A stretch of 41,000 nt of DNA. It comes from Chrysomallon squamiferum. Lineage: Eukaryota; Mollusca; Gastropoda; Neomphalida; Peltospiridae. The translations under genes and the position numbers were made by a program. Of this stretch, positions 1 through 10,280 are shown piece after piece. Every line of letters starts with the position of its first letter. Within the stretch, counting starts at the first letter, position 1. The DNA is taken from positions 2,528,605 through 2,569,604 of the forward strand of contig CM022673.1 of assembly GCA_012295275.1 (NCBI GenBank), written 5' to 3'. The notes under the pieces are model-generated. The model saw only the letters and a program-made list of their open reading frames with translations, did not search any database and was not told the origin of the DNA.

Positions 1-199
1 ATATATTTAAAACAGATATTTCCAAATCTGATTTAATCTGTATCATTCTTGGATTGGTAGTTTTTTTTGAAAATTATATCAGAGATGCTTTTACGCCTCT
101 AGCAAAGGTAAAATATATTTGAAAGAATTTGTTATTGTATGAGATATATATTACATATAGGGTGTGACATGATAATACGTAATGCAATGTTTACTGCAG

Positions 200-313
200 G
201 TGGCACACCAAGTCGTCTGAGGAGAATCAAACAGCAGTGTCTCACCCCAGGAGTCAGCAACAAGTTTTTATCTGCCCATGACCCTGAACTTTCCTTACCC
301 ACTGCAGTTTCTG
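200..313 (+). CDS. Gene A internal exon (first visible)
   Basis: The acceptor is the AG at 198-199 (ttactgcag) and the donor is gtaaga at 314. The exon opens with two bases of a split codon, then reads GTPSRLRRIKQQCLTPG and on to LPTAVS, and ends on the first base of a Glu codon completed at 793. It is GC-richer than the flanking introns. The GTPSRLRR segment is basic and looks like a short linear motif. Sequence 1-199 is intron with nothing recognisable. Confidence 0.85.
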
Positions 314-792
314 GTAAGATGATTATTACCAGTAAGAGTCTCTCCAGCGCAAGACTTTGGACTAGATCCTCAGTATTCTCCTTGTGTTCTCTTGTTATCA
401 CTCAAGGGTTCACTGTATTTAGTTTCCTGGAGGAAAGGCAGTGTTTGATGCCCTCCTTTTTTTTTAATTTGAGATTGCAAGTACATTACATATTTTTTTA
501 ATAATTTGTTTGTATTTAATATATTCTCATTATGTCACTGGTCTTGTATGTTTTTTTTTTTAGTATTTAATTTTTTTTTTTTTAATGACCTAATTTGAAC
601 AGTATTATAACAGATCTCTTCAGCATTAATCTGTGTTAATAAGAATGTATATTTTATTTTTCTGTTTGTTTGTTTAATTGGTGTTATTTCTTACAGAATT
701 AATTTTAAATAATATCATCATATTCTCGGTAACCTTATTTGTTTCAATAACTGAAATATATATAAATATACATATATTTTTTTTTTTTTCAG
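314..792 (+). other. Gene A intron
   Basis: AT-rich intron between coding exons of gene A, with T runs near 550-580 and a strong terminal pyrimidine tract at 779-790. No other feature is seen. The other gene A introns are 1778-2199, 2364-2660 and 2761-3183, equally plain. Confidence 0.8.
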
Positions 793-1777
793 AAAGTGGT
801 GATGGTCTCAATCTACAGGCATCTTCAACACCATTAAAATACAGCACTGTAGTTGCAGGAACTCCTTCAAACAGACTGGAGTTCTCTGATAGAAAAAACA
901 GACCTAGTTCAGTTTCTCAAAGCATGACTGGCATTTCACAGAATGTTGCTTCTTGTGAAAAATCAGACAGTTTCACCTGTCAAGCAGGCCACACACCTGC
1001 CTCCAAAAAATATTCCTTGTTGAACGTTCACCCTGTGTCTGCGTCTGAAATCAACGGCTTATCTACGACACCTAATGCATCAGTAACAGTGAAAGCATGG
1101 GGAACTCCTAGTGTGTGTGCAGAGCCCAAAATCCCAGCTCTTGTAGTTTGTAAAGGAAATGACAATACAGAGACAGATGTTAAAAAAATATCAACGGAAT
1201 CTGATAGCAATTTGAACAGCACTTTCACTTTAGAAGAACCAAAGCTGCCCTCAGTGCCAGTTGTTGGTGAAGTGGGTAATGGTGGAAAGGATTTCAGTGC
1301 AGTGAAAATGGACAACTGTTGGACAAGAACTGTGCTGAGCAGTTCAGCTTCTCCATTTCCTGCAGCAGAGAGACAGCTAAGCTGCTCGAAACCTGCTCAA
1401 GGGAATGCTGCACGAACTTTGAGTTCAGCTCAAAACAGTCATTTCTCTTCTGTCTCAATTTCACACCCGCTGCCAGACTCTGGGATGGCTGGAATTTTGT
1501 CTAGCACGTCAAAAACCAACAACCCAGCTCAGCCAGTTCTGGCAACTCAGACTGTCACTAAATCTGCCCCGTCGGGCAAAGAGAACACAGAAGTGGGAGG
1601 GGGTGAGTCGAATATGAAGAAGTCTGTGGCTCGCTCAATAAACTTTGACAGTGTTGCTCGGACACCTGACAGGACGTATGCTCAAGTCGTGAAAACTCCA
1701 CCCACACCCGAACGCTGTCCATTAGCTCCACTCTCCAGCAACACTCCAACTCTGTCTCCATCGGTTATGCTGAAAAG
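793..1777 (+). CDS. Gene A large internal exon
   Basis: This 985-base exon follows a pyrimidine tract and ttcag, and ends at aaaag|gtgagt. It is open throughout and encodes about 328 residues of Ser/Thr/Pro/Asn-rich sequence, starting ESGDGLNLQASSTPLKY. It holds most of the T-P sites, the KEN at 1578-1586 and the cluster KTPPTPER at 1692-1715. The in-frame stop at 1779 is only reached by reading past the donor, so it is not the end of the gene. No membrane segment or coiled coil is apparent. A long single exon of low-complexity disordered sequence is typical of scaffold or regulatory proteins. Confidence 0.88.
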
Positions 1778-2199
1778 GTGAGTTCTAAATGTTACAAAAA
1801 AAATGTTTAATAGTTTTATATTCTTAACATTCTTTTGTCCTTAATAACGTACCAATCCACTGAAAGATAAATCTCCATGAATAAAGCTTGTTTATTTACA
1901 CAGGTAATTTACACAGGTAATTACAGAGATAACTGGATTAAAGCACAGTCTAAACTTGGTTAAAGGAAGTAATGTGTTTTCAACTTCTGCCCATGTTGCT
2001 TACTTTTATCGATAGACAGTAAGGTACATTTTACATGTAACTTCCCACACTTTTTGATACATGACTGGAAAGAAAATAGAACAACAGGCAAGATTAATCC
2101 AGTTTCAAAACACACTTTACTTGTGTTTTTTAGTGTTTCATGAACACCAATATATTGTGCAGTATCAGTCCTTGTATATTTTATTTTTAATTTTTTTAG

Positions 2200-2363
2200 C
2201 AAACTCCACCCTGAAGGAACTCCTGGCTCAAAGATCAAAGAGAGAAGTCGATTCCAGATGAACCCTCAAGTTTTGAACCAGAGCACTCATACATCAGGAA
2301 GTGAAAATGTTCAGACTCTTCGGAAATTGGGATTCCCCATCATGTCTCAGAGATCTACTTCAA
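2200..2363 (+). CDS. Gene A internal exon
   Basis: The acceptor is tttttttag at 2191-2199 and the donor is gtaagt at 2364. The split Ser codon AG+C joins to the previous exon. The exon reads KLHPEGTPGSKIKERSRFQM, then NPQVLNQSTHTSGSENVQTL and RKLGFPIMSQRSTS. The basic stretch GSKIKERSRFQMNP is the least disordered-looking part of the visible protein and would be the best query for naming the family. Confidence 0.88.
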
Positions 2364-2660
2364 GTAAGTTTATTTTTTAAAAACAAAATTCAAGTATTTT
2401 TTTGTGACATTAGAAATACAGCATGAGATACCTCACCATTTGACTGACAATTTTAACTGCAGGGAAAATTAGTAACTATTTGAAACACAGCTTAAAATTG
2501 TAGTCTGTTTATTTTTCATTTCATTTTTTGGATTAGATCAGAATTCATCGAGTTGTTTTTGTTTTTTTGGTTGTTGTTTTTTTGTTTTTTTAATTTTGTC
2601 TACCAAAAGAAAACAGATAATTACATGAACATACAATTTTTTTGATTATTTTTCTTGTAG

Positions 2661-2760
2661 GATTGCCAGGAATGAAGCCTAGCTATATGCAGATGACAAA
2701 ATCATCTGCTCAGAGGACACAAAAGGTTAACAATCAAGCAGAGTCTGATCATATTCCACT
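2661..2760 (+). CDS. Gene A internal exon
   Basis: The acceptor is tttcttgtag at 2651-2660 and the donor is gtaagt at 2761. A split Arg codon (A+GA) joins it to the exon before, and it ends with CT of a Leu codon. It encodes RLPGMKPSYMQMTKSS, then AQRTQKVNNQAESDHIPL. It is short, Gln/Ser-rich and matches no domain I know. Both splice phases agree with the neighbouring exons. Confidence 0.85.
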
Positions 2761-3183
2761 GTAAGTTTTTGTTTTATTTCCTTATAAACATAATTAAAAG
2801 TTAACAGTCTCACAATGTGTCTATCAAAATGTGACAAATATGCTGCAGTGGTTACATAGATTCCTCAGACAGTTCTTTTATGTATTCAGGATGTTTCCTC
2901 TTGAAATTAATATAGGGGAAAACAAATACAAATACACGCACACAAAACATGCAGATATGCACACAGTATACACACATACATACATACATACATACAGAAT
3001 TACACATGTATATTGTGATCACAAAATTGAGTTCTATTTGGTACATATATTGCTTAGAAATGTACAAATTGAAAATGTAGGGAAATTTTATTTTGAAAAT
3101 GTTTTCAAGCTGGTAGAGAATACATTTTTGTTATTTGTGTATTTTAAAATTTATTCATTATTTTTATTATTTTTTCTTTTTAG

Positions 3184-3241
3184 GTTTAAACGACGAAGCA
3201 AATCAACATCAAGTTTGAGTCACGGTAGATGGCTGCACTGA
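3184..3241 (+). CDS. Gene A last coding exon with stop
   Basis: The acceptor is tttttag ending at 3183. G completes the Leu codon and the exon reads FKRRSKSTSSLSHGRWLH before TGA at 3239-3241. The KRRSKS stretch could be a nuclear-localisation or basophilic kinase site (inference). The intron before it (2761-3183) is plain AT-rich sequence with an ATAC-type short repeat around 2960-2995. Confidence 0.85.
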
Positions 3242-4630
3242 TAACACCAGCATTAAAAAAAAAAAACTTATTACAGGGTTGAACTTGCCATTAGTTCTGT
3301 TATTATTTTTTTCTTATTGCATTGTATACAGATTTGACATACCACAGCAGAGACAGGCTTACACTTGTCTCTAAGGCAGTGGAGTTTTATTCACCATAGT
3401 GAATTCTCTGGCTTCTTTCATTTCTCTATACTGTGACTTGCTGCTGTAAAAGACAAATTATCGCATAATCTGGAACCAAAACTACAGAATTGAGCTCCAA
3501 CACCCAGTCTTCTTTTCTTTTTCTAATCAAACACAACAGAAGCATGCACAAGTGTTTTTTCACTGTAATGTGATTTGGTAGTGATGACCAGAATGATGGT
3601 TGACGGTATTAATCATTCAGAGAACGAAAGTTATAGAACTGATGTTTTAAGAAAAAAAGTAAATTGATGTCAAGACAAATTGTTGAGCTGACAAATTGTG
3701 ATGACATTTATGCTTGTATACATCATAAGTTGTTTCCAGTTTTGTCACACAGATTGTAAGTTGTGACCATTACATACATGAAGCTTAACAAATACGGGAT
3801 TAAAATCTGCGAGATATGAACTTCATATTAGTTCATCTGAGTGTTTAATCATTTGTTTTTAGAAATGACTAAAATAACAGTGCCAATCAGAAAATGTGAC
3901 TAAATTTGACAAGTTCATCATTTCACTTGTTATACTTTCTCGTTTTACTCCAAGAGCTAAAACTTCCTCTCTAATAATATTTTTGATGTCTTTTCCTGTG
4001 CATGATGCTAAAATTTTAGATTTCAGAAACATCTTTTTTTTAAAACCTAGGACAACTGTTCCACTAGTAAAATAAATGATTTACTGCATGTAAGTGTGTA
4101 TCCAATGCTGCAGTTTTTTTGTTTTTTTTAAATGAAACCATTTTTCTTTTCATAGTAAAATGGTATCGTATTTAGTAGAAAAACTAAAATGCTTCTTAGC
4201 ATAAGACATCTTACATGAAATTTCATCCAGACCACACTGAATTTGATAGAGAAATGAAGGAATAACTGAAAAAAAAAGTTGATATTAAAAACATAATGCA
4301 GAAACGGCTTTTGATGTACCTCATTTGATTTTGGAAAACTTTTACAGTAAAGTGTTTGAAAAAACAAAAACAAACAAAAAAATCTGATAGAATATGCAAG
4401 TCCATTTTTCTTTTTCAGTTTGTTGCTTTTATTAATTTATTATCAGTCTATGATGGTGAAAAGTGCTTAATGTATTTTTACATAATGTTCCATTTTGTAA
4501 AATATTTAGAAATCTTATTGTACATTTTACACTGCATGAAATTTGCAAATTTGTTGTTGGTGAACATATTGCTTGTTTTAATGTATATATTTATATTAAA
4601 GCTTAATAAATATCTTTCTGCAAATTCGTT
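3242..4630 (+). other. Gene A probable 3' UTR
   Basis: This stretch follows the stop and has no long open frame. Candidate poly(A) signals AATAAA lie at 4071-4076 and 4605-4610; the second is followed by a T-rich stretch. The end is inferred, not observed. Confidence 0.5.
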
Positions 4631-5080
4631 GTTATTTTTCATTATTATGTAGATTTGTTTGTATCAATTATTTGTATCACAAATAATATTTCATATCGAC
4701 TTGTTTATCTTCTAATCTCAAGGAGTACAACAAAACAGCATACTGATAAAAATACTCCCGACAATACACATTAAAAGCATCAGGGCATACACATAGTGTT
4801 AACATCCTTATAGTTATCAGATTGTTCAACAGTTAGATCGTGGCCATGCTGTTAAAAACAGAATAAGACACAAATCATATGGAATTTATTTCCTTTCTAA
4901 CAGTTATTTCTTTCATTTATACTAAATGATCTATTTCTGGGTTTTTTCTTTATTCTGTTCATTTAAAAATTTACTTCATAAAGAATATGGAAAAAAAGGA
5001 AAGAAAAAGCAAAAAACAAACTGTCTTTTAATGCTGCCAATTTAGATTTTAGGAATAAAAGTATATTAAACAGAAAACTT
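4631..5080. other. Convergent intergenic gap between gene A and CSTPP1
   Basis: This short AT-rich stretch lies between the likely 3' end of gene A and the likely 3' end of the minus-strand CSTPP1 gene. The probable minus-strand poly(A) signal (TTTATT on +) is at 5098-5103. No gene is seen. Confidence 0.4.
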
Positions 5081-6118
5081 TATGTGTTTTGAAATAATTT
5101 ATTCAAAAGTTAAATTAAAACAATACATAAACTGGTGATTGTTAGAGTGCATATAAATAAAAAACAAAATTTTTTTACATAAATTTAATCTTTGAAAAAT
5201 ATTTATATTTTATGAATATGTGCATACATATATATATTTTGCTTAGTTATCTCACAGAATATACTGCATTAAATATTGCAGCATTTAAATACTGCCAAAC
5301 ATTTGCCCACACCATTATTATTATTATTATTTTATTTCTTTCTGGCTTTTGCTAAATGCACACAAACACGTTATTCTCATAAAATGTTATTTCTGCATGT
5401 CAAAACAAAAAAACCTATAAATAAAGTTTTCATAATTTATTTGGTTTCAAAAGCTGAATTATTTACTTGGTTTTTATGACACATTTAATAGATATATTTT
5501 TAATATTCTCCAGAGATTATGAAGTATTTCTAAACCACATGGCAAAAATAAACAACAGTGAAAAAGATGAAGTTCAAACATTTAAATAGAAATTAATAAA
5601 TGTAATTTTTAGTGATTTTCTTTTTTTTTTCTTTTTTTTTAAATATCCATTTTAAAATTTTTAGTCAACAGGCAGTCCTGGACAGTTTTCTATATTTTAA
5701 TATTATTATTATTATTTTTATGTAATTTCAAAATTTACAAAATACATATAAAAAATGCATATTATTAGATTAATTATTATTTTGATTGTCAGCAAAAATG
5801 GTTTTGATTTTTTTTTTTTTTGATGATGATGAATCTGTTATTATCAGATGATATCTAATGTGTCAGTTATTATCAGAAAATTTGTCAAGAATCAACTGTT
5901 ATCGTATGATTTCTGACAAATCAGTTATTGTTGGATTGTGAACAACATGCCATGAAAAATTAAAAAATGGTGAAGAGTCAATTGCTGTCTGAAGATTAAG
6001 AAGAATCAGTGTCACTGCTTGAATCTTGGCTCACTCCGAATAAACCAACTGGTGAAAAGTCTACTGCTGAAGAATCAATTACTGAAGAACATGCTATTAA
6101 AAAAAAACTGGTGAAGAG
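5081..6118 (-). other. CSTPP1: CSTPP1 probable 3' UTR
   Basis: AT-rich sequence after the stop. It holds a degenerate repeat of about 30 bp at 5830-5935 (gttattatcaga-like units) and a partial copy of the end of the coding exon at 5969-6038. AATAAA on the minus strand (5098-5103 on +) is the likely poly(A) signal. The extent is inferred. Confidence 0.45.
5830..5935. repeat. Degenerate tandem repeat of about 30 bp in the CSTPP1 3' UTR
   Basis: Units beginning tctgttattatcagatga, tcagttattatcagaaaa, actgttatcgtatgattt and tcagttattgttggattg follow each other at about 30-bp spacing. Confidence 0.45.
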
Positions 6119-6190
6119 TCAATTGGTGTCTGAAGATTCAGAAGAATCAGTGTCACTGGTTGAATCCTGGCTCACTTCCGATTGCTCCAC
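5960..6190. repeat. Local duplication of the end of the CSTPP1 coding exon
   Basis: Positions 5969-6038 and 6110-6180 are near-identical: ggtgaagagtcaattg, ctgtctgaagatt versus gtgtctgaagatt, and agaagaatcagtgtcactg. The offset is 141 bases. A third, weaker start (actggtgaaaagtc) lies at 6048. The 5969 copy has a minus-strand TAA where the coding copy has GAA. Confidence 0.8.
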
Positions 6191-6389
6191 TTCTGAACGC
6201 GGTTTCCTCGAAGTGTGAGAAGCTGTTTTAGGAGCACTTCTTGTCTTCTGAGCCACAGGCTGCACACTGGCTGTAGAATTATGGGTGGCTTGCACTGCAG
6301 AGAGATCCTGTGGAGCAATAACACCTGGCACTCGATTCTTGTTGGCTGCTAGTTTTGGTGGTGGGACGTTGACAATTTTGGCAGCAATG
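6119..6389 (-). CDS. CSTPP1: CSTPP1 exon 9 (last, with stop)
   Basis: The acceptor is aactttttag and TC+C makes Ser271. It encodes IAAKIVNVPPPKLAANKNRV, then about 70 disordered residues ending DSTSDTDSSESSDTN and TGA at 6121-6119. The Ser/Asp/Glu-rich end resembles the human tail in composition. The exon lies 7.1 kb from exon 8. The final coding bases are partly copied 141 bp downstream in the 3' UTR. Confidence 0.87.
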
Positions 6390-7499
6390 CTAAAAAGTTA
6401 CATTGAATTTACTTTGACATTATTATTGTTGTTGTTGTTTTTATTATTATTACAGTAGTTGTTGTTATTGTTATTATTAAAATTATTAATTGTTAGTATC
6501 GTTATCAAAAAGTATTTTTTATTTATTATTATCATTATTATGTACTGCTTTTATTATCATTATTAAAAGAATATATATATATATTTTTTTTACAAGTTTA
6601 CAAAACAAGTTTAGTAACGAAATATAACATTTAAAACGGATTTTAATTCTTTTTAATATGTTCAAGTGTTGCTAAGCCCTAGTAATAGTTACTAATCTGA
6701 TTAATTTCAATGTGACTAAAAATATTAAAGGTTTATAATGCACTTTATTGTACATTGAAATGTAATCAGTTCTTAAAATACACACACACATACATACATG
6801 CACACACCTTTACATACATGTAGTCACTGATAAATGGCCATAAAATAAAATAAACATTTGCAGTTTCACTTGCTGAAAACTAAAAATTTTAAGTATATTG
6901 AAATATCGATTAACTAAATTTATTATAAATGAAATTGCTGTCAAAAGAACGTGAGGAAAGAAATTTACAACACAAATAAGTAATGTCAAAATCAACAAAT
7001 AAACCAACAAGTAATATTTACAGGAACAGAGCAAATAAATTCGTAAACAATTTTAAACAAATTGCAAATAACCAAAAAATGTTTTAACAAAATCTGTAAC
7101 ATAATCCCCTACCTGTGAAAATTATTCAGAATAACAGATTAATAAAAAAATTTAAAAAATTAAAATATAGTATTTGAAAATTACTATATGAACTGAGAAT
7201 ACTTTGTTTTAATGTTGTACATCCTAATTAGGTAACAAGAAATTTAGGAAGAGTACAGTACATTGTTTACTGAATCAATCCTCCTTAGAAAGCCTGGGTT
7301 ATTTCAATATTGTAACCAATGTCCTGTAACTGCTGTATCACTGATACAGTGCTGTGTGAGATTTTCTTCCACTCTTGAATCATGGAGGATGGTAGCAGGT
7401 TTTGGTTTTCTCAGATGTCATTATACAATTATTCAACACTATTTCTGCTGACTACCAAAAAGAATCATTAATATATACCTTATCATAAGTAAGACATTA

Positions 7500-7556
7500 A
7501 AGACCCTATCCTTTGATATATCAGTCATAGGGCCCTGGTTGGAATGGGGAATTACA
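7500..7556 (-). mobile_element. SINE fragment
   Basis: The segment tttgatatatcagtcatagg followed by gccctggttggaatgggga reads like the reverse complement of the SINE region at 38795-38830. Minus orientation; only about 55 bp are recognisable. Confidence 0.45.
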
Positions 7557-7636
7557 GAAGAGGAAGACATGGACAGTGAATGAAGATTTTTTTAAAAATG
7601 ACTCATTTCTATTTCTTTATTCCTTAAAAGTCTCTA

Positions 7637-7637
7637 A

Positions 7638-7697
<60 letters not shown>
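7637..7697. repeat. (AAT)n microsatellite
   Basis: Uninterrupted AAT repeat of about 20 units in the CSTPP1 intron. Confidence 0.95.
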
Positions 7698-8044
7698 TTA
7701 CCATCAAGGTGCCTTCCAAATAGCCAAAGAAATTTCCCATTCACATCCATTCGAAACAATAAACAAATAAAATAAAATAAAATAAAATTTAACAAATTCT
7801 GTGATATTTTGTTTTAAATGCTGACCAAAAAATTGTAAATGAAATCATGCTTTGAACTGTTGAATTTAAATATATAAAAAAAACACTGACTGAAACTCAA
7901 ACTGTGAAGCAAGATAAAAACTGATACCAGACAATGGAGAACTTACCCAAGATGTAGAGGTCATATGCTGGGGTAAATCTTGTATAAGAAACAAAGTAAA
8001 TACTAATGTTTAATTTCATATTATAAGAAGCAACTGCCAGACTT

Positions 8045-8045
<1 letters not shown>

Positions 8046-8126
<81 letters not shown>
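8046..8126. repeat. (AAT)n microsatellite
   Basis: AAT repeat of about 26 units, interrupted once by aacatt near 8092. Confidence 0.95.
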
Positions 8127-8129
<3 letters not shown>

Positions 8130-8548
8130 TATTGTTTAAGAACTAGATTTATGTTTTTAATGGTTAAAATCAAGACAATTTTTAAATATACTATGGATAT
8201 ATTGTACAACCTCAAATTAAATGGTCTTTATTTTAATACAACTGAAAATTATTGTTCTATTTCTAACTGAAATACTCATTTAAATGTAAATGCCACAAAA
8301 AGAAAATAGCTCTGGGCATGAAATAAGGTAACAGTTGAAGCTATTTTAACAAATTATTATTCATTTATGTATAAGAAGTGACAACACATGCAGTAACATT
8401 TTGTTTGTGATGAAAGAAAACACAGACTTTATTTCAAAGTCCAAATTCACGATAAGTAACAAAATTCAATGATCTTACTGCATATTTCATAACAATAAAT
8501 ACAGATATTAAAAACTTGTAATAAATATTTTTAAAATATATGTACAGT

Positions 8549-8770
8549 GAATATTCTTATATTTATTTATTTATTTATTTTAATAATCATTGTTATTGTC
8601 ATAAATAAAACTTTATGGGAGATAGTTTCTTAACTTATGGCCAATTTATTATTTGTTTTTTACATTATTAAAATAAATAAATAAATAAATATAAAAAAAC
8701 AAATTGGCCATGATTTAAGAAAATATTTCCCATAAAGTTTATTTAGGACAATAACAATGATTAAGAATAT
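8549..8770. mobile_element. Fold-back (MITE-like) element
   Basis: The left arm (gaatattctta at 8549, then 8582-8657) and the right arm (8691-8770) are imperfect inverted copies. Pairs include aatcattgttattgtc with gacaataacaatgatt, actttatggga with cccataaagt, and tggccaattt with aaattggcca. A TTTA microsatellite of about 20 bp interrupts the left arm and an ATAA run lies in the loop. There is no coding sequence, as expected for a non-autonomous element. Confidence 0.6.
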
Positions 8771-8859
8771 TTAATGTCATGCTAGTTTGCTATATATTTA
8801 TATACTGTGATAAGAATTAAAATAAACCTAAATTAGTGATAAAATGTATAAAATAATAA

Positions 8860-9600
8860 TAATAATAAATATTTAAATAAAAATAAAAATACCAGACAAC
8901 TTTAATGCACAAATGCAAGCCTAAATTCAGAATTATTTATTGCTAATAATCTCCTGTGACATTCCAGTATGCTTTAATTTTTTATTTAAATACTGCCAAT
9001 ACTAAAACAATTAAAATAAATCTCAGTGATAAAATAAAAAACATTGCCAACGGCCATAAATGCAGAAACACATGCCTAAATTCCGAATCTTTTAATACTG
9101 ACAATATTCAGTGACATTCCTACATATTTAAATAATCTAAAAATACTGCTGATTTATGCTTGTGATAAAACACCACATGGCTGGCCTGAAGGAAAAATAG
9201 AATCAATGTAAGTAGTTAAACATATTTTATGACATTCCTACATATTATGTAAATATCTAAAACATAAAAAAAAAAAAATCAGTTATGTGTAGGATAAATG
9301 AAAATATGGCCAGCAATAAAAAGACGAGTTAAAGATAGTAAATAAAACTGCTACCGAATATCTGACAACGAACAACCATAAAACATCAAATTTTTAATGA
9401 TAAAAATTATATTGGTGATGGAAGAACATATGGCTGCCAACCAGATCTAACTGTAGAACTTTAAGGCTCAAGGAATGGAATGATGAACATAAGATGGATT
9501 TTAATGATGGTTATTAGCACTGCCAAGTAATATAATTAATAATATATATATATATATATATCACTGGTGATGGCATGTTATGAGAAAAAAAAATCTAATT
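8860..9600. repeat. Decayed tandem repeat array
   Basis: The motif gacattcc recurs at 8958, 9113 and 9233. The phrase gcctaaattc plus a following gaat recurs near 8919 and 9074. A companion motif of the form gtgat...atggctgcca recurs near 9150-9190, 9290-9315, 9412-9445 and 9560-9580. Unit length is roughly 120-155 bp with heavy divergence. Confidence 0.45.
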
Positions 9601-10183
9601 GTAAAAGGAACATTAATCAAATATAGTGTATAATAAGTTCAGTATGGATGTGGTGATGTGAAATATTGATGAAAGGTACAGTAAGTTTATAATCATCAGT
9701 GCTCATGTGTTAATAATAAGTAAGATCCTAATAAAATATGTTATATAATAATTTTATATTATTCAATGGCGATATATTAATAACATTACTCTAATTTGCT
9801 GTCAGTAAACCCACTCCCATATTCAAAGCATCTAGAGAATTAAATCCTCTCCTTGAATCAGCCCATCCTCATTTTTTTTTTTTTTTTTTTTTTTGTGTAA
9901 AATATACAACTGCACTGTGCAAGATAAACTTTTCAAGTTTAGAGTCAGCAGCAAACAGGTTAAACAACCAGACTCATAACCAGTGGATATGGGGATCGCA
10001 TCTTCACACTAATAAGTGTAATATCACATCATCTTATTTTCTACCCAATTTGTTAATGCTAAAACTATCTTTAAAATTACAACTCAGACATCATAATATT
10101 GTCACTAGGCATGAACCTGAACCTTAATAACCAACAGACTAATCATTTATTAAACTCAAATAAAGCACTATCAGGGAGATGCA

Positions 10184-10280
10184 ATAATAATGATAATGAT
10201 GATGATGATAATGATAATGATAATGATAATGAGTTATGAGTTATGAGTTATGAGTTATGATAATGATGATGATTATGATA
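10184..10280. repeat. Compound GAT/AATGAT repeat with a nested heptamer
   Basis: Units of aatgat and gat flank a perfect four-copy heptamer, gagttat (10231-10258). Confidence 0.85.

Larger units (their letters stand above)
200..4630 (+). other. Gene A (3' part): Ser/Thr/Pro-rich protein with KEN and T-P motifs, family not recognised
   Basis: Five exons joined by GT-AG introns keep one open frame to a stop at 3239-3241. They give 472 residues after one split codon at the left edge; upstream exons are outside the window. The protein is low in hydrophobic residues and rich in Ser, Thr, Pro and Asn, so it is probably largely disordered. It repeats a GTP/TP theme (GTPSR, LTPGV, AGTPSNR, WGTPSV, ARTPD, KTPPTPER, EGTPGSK). 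It has a KEN triplet at 1578-1586, which in other proteins can be an APC/C degron, and ends in a basic Ser-rich tail (FKRRSKSTSSLS). Proline-directed phosphosites plus KEN are common in cell-cycle proteins, but that is only an inference. No folded domain is visible, so this may be the tail of a larger protein. The 3' UTR probably ends after AATAAA at 4605-4610. Confidence 0.8.

Noticed and set aside
2831-3241. 136-codon plus-strand frame as a separate gene
   Set aside because: Most of it is intron (Tyr/His-rich from ATAC repeats); only the last 19 codons are real, as the final exon of gene A.
6009-6218. Plus-strand open frame with acidic repeats (SVSLLESWLT... SVSLVESWLT)
   Set aside because: It is the antisense shadow of the CSTPP1 last exon and its downstream duplicate; the repeat in the peptide comes from the DNA duplication. 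The minus strand has the splice-supported frame.
7576-7770. Open frame with a poly-Ile stretch
   Set aside because: It is a translation of the AAT microsatellite and has no coding support.
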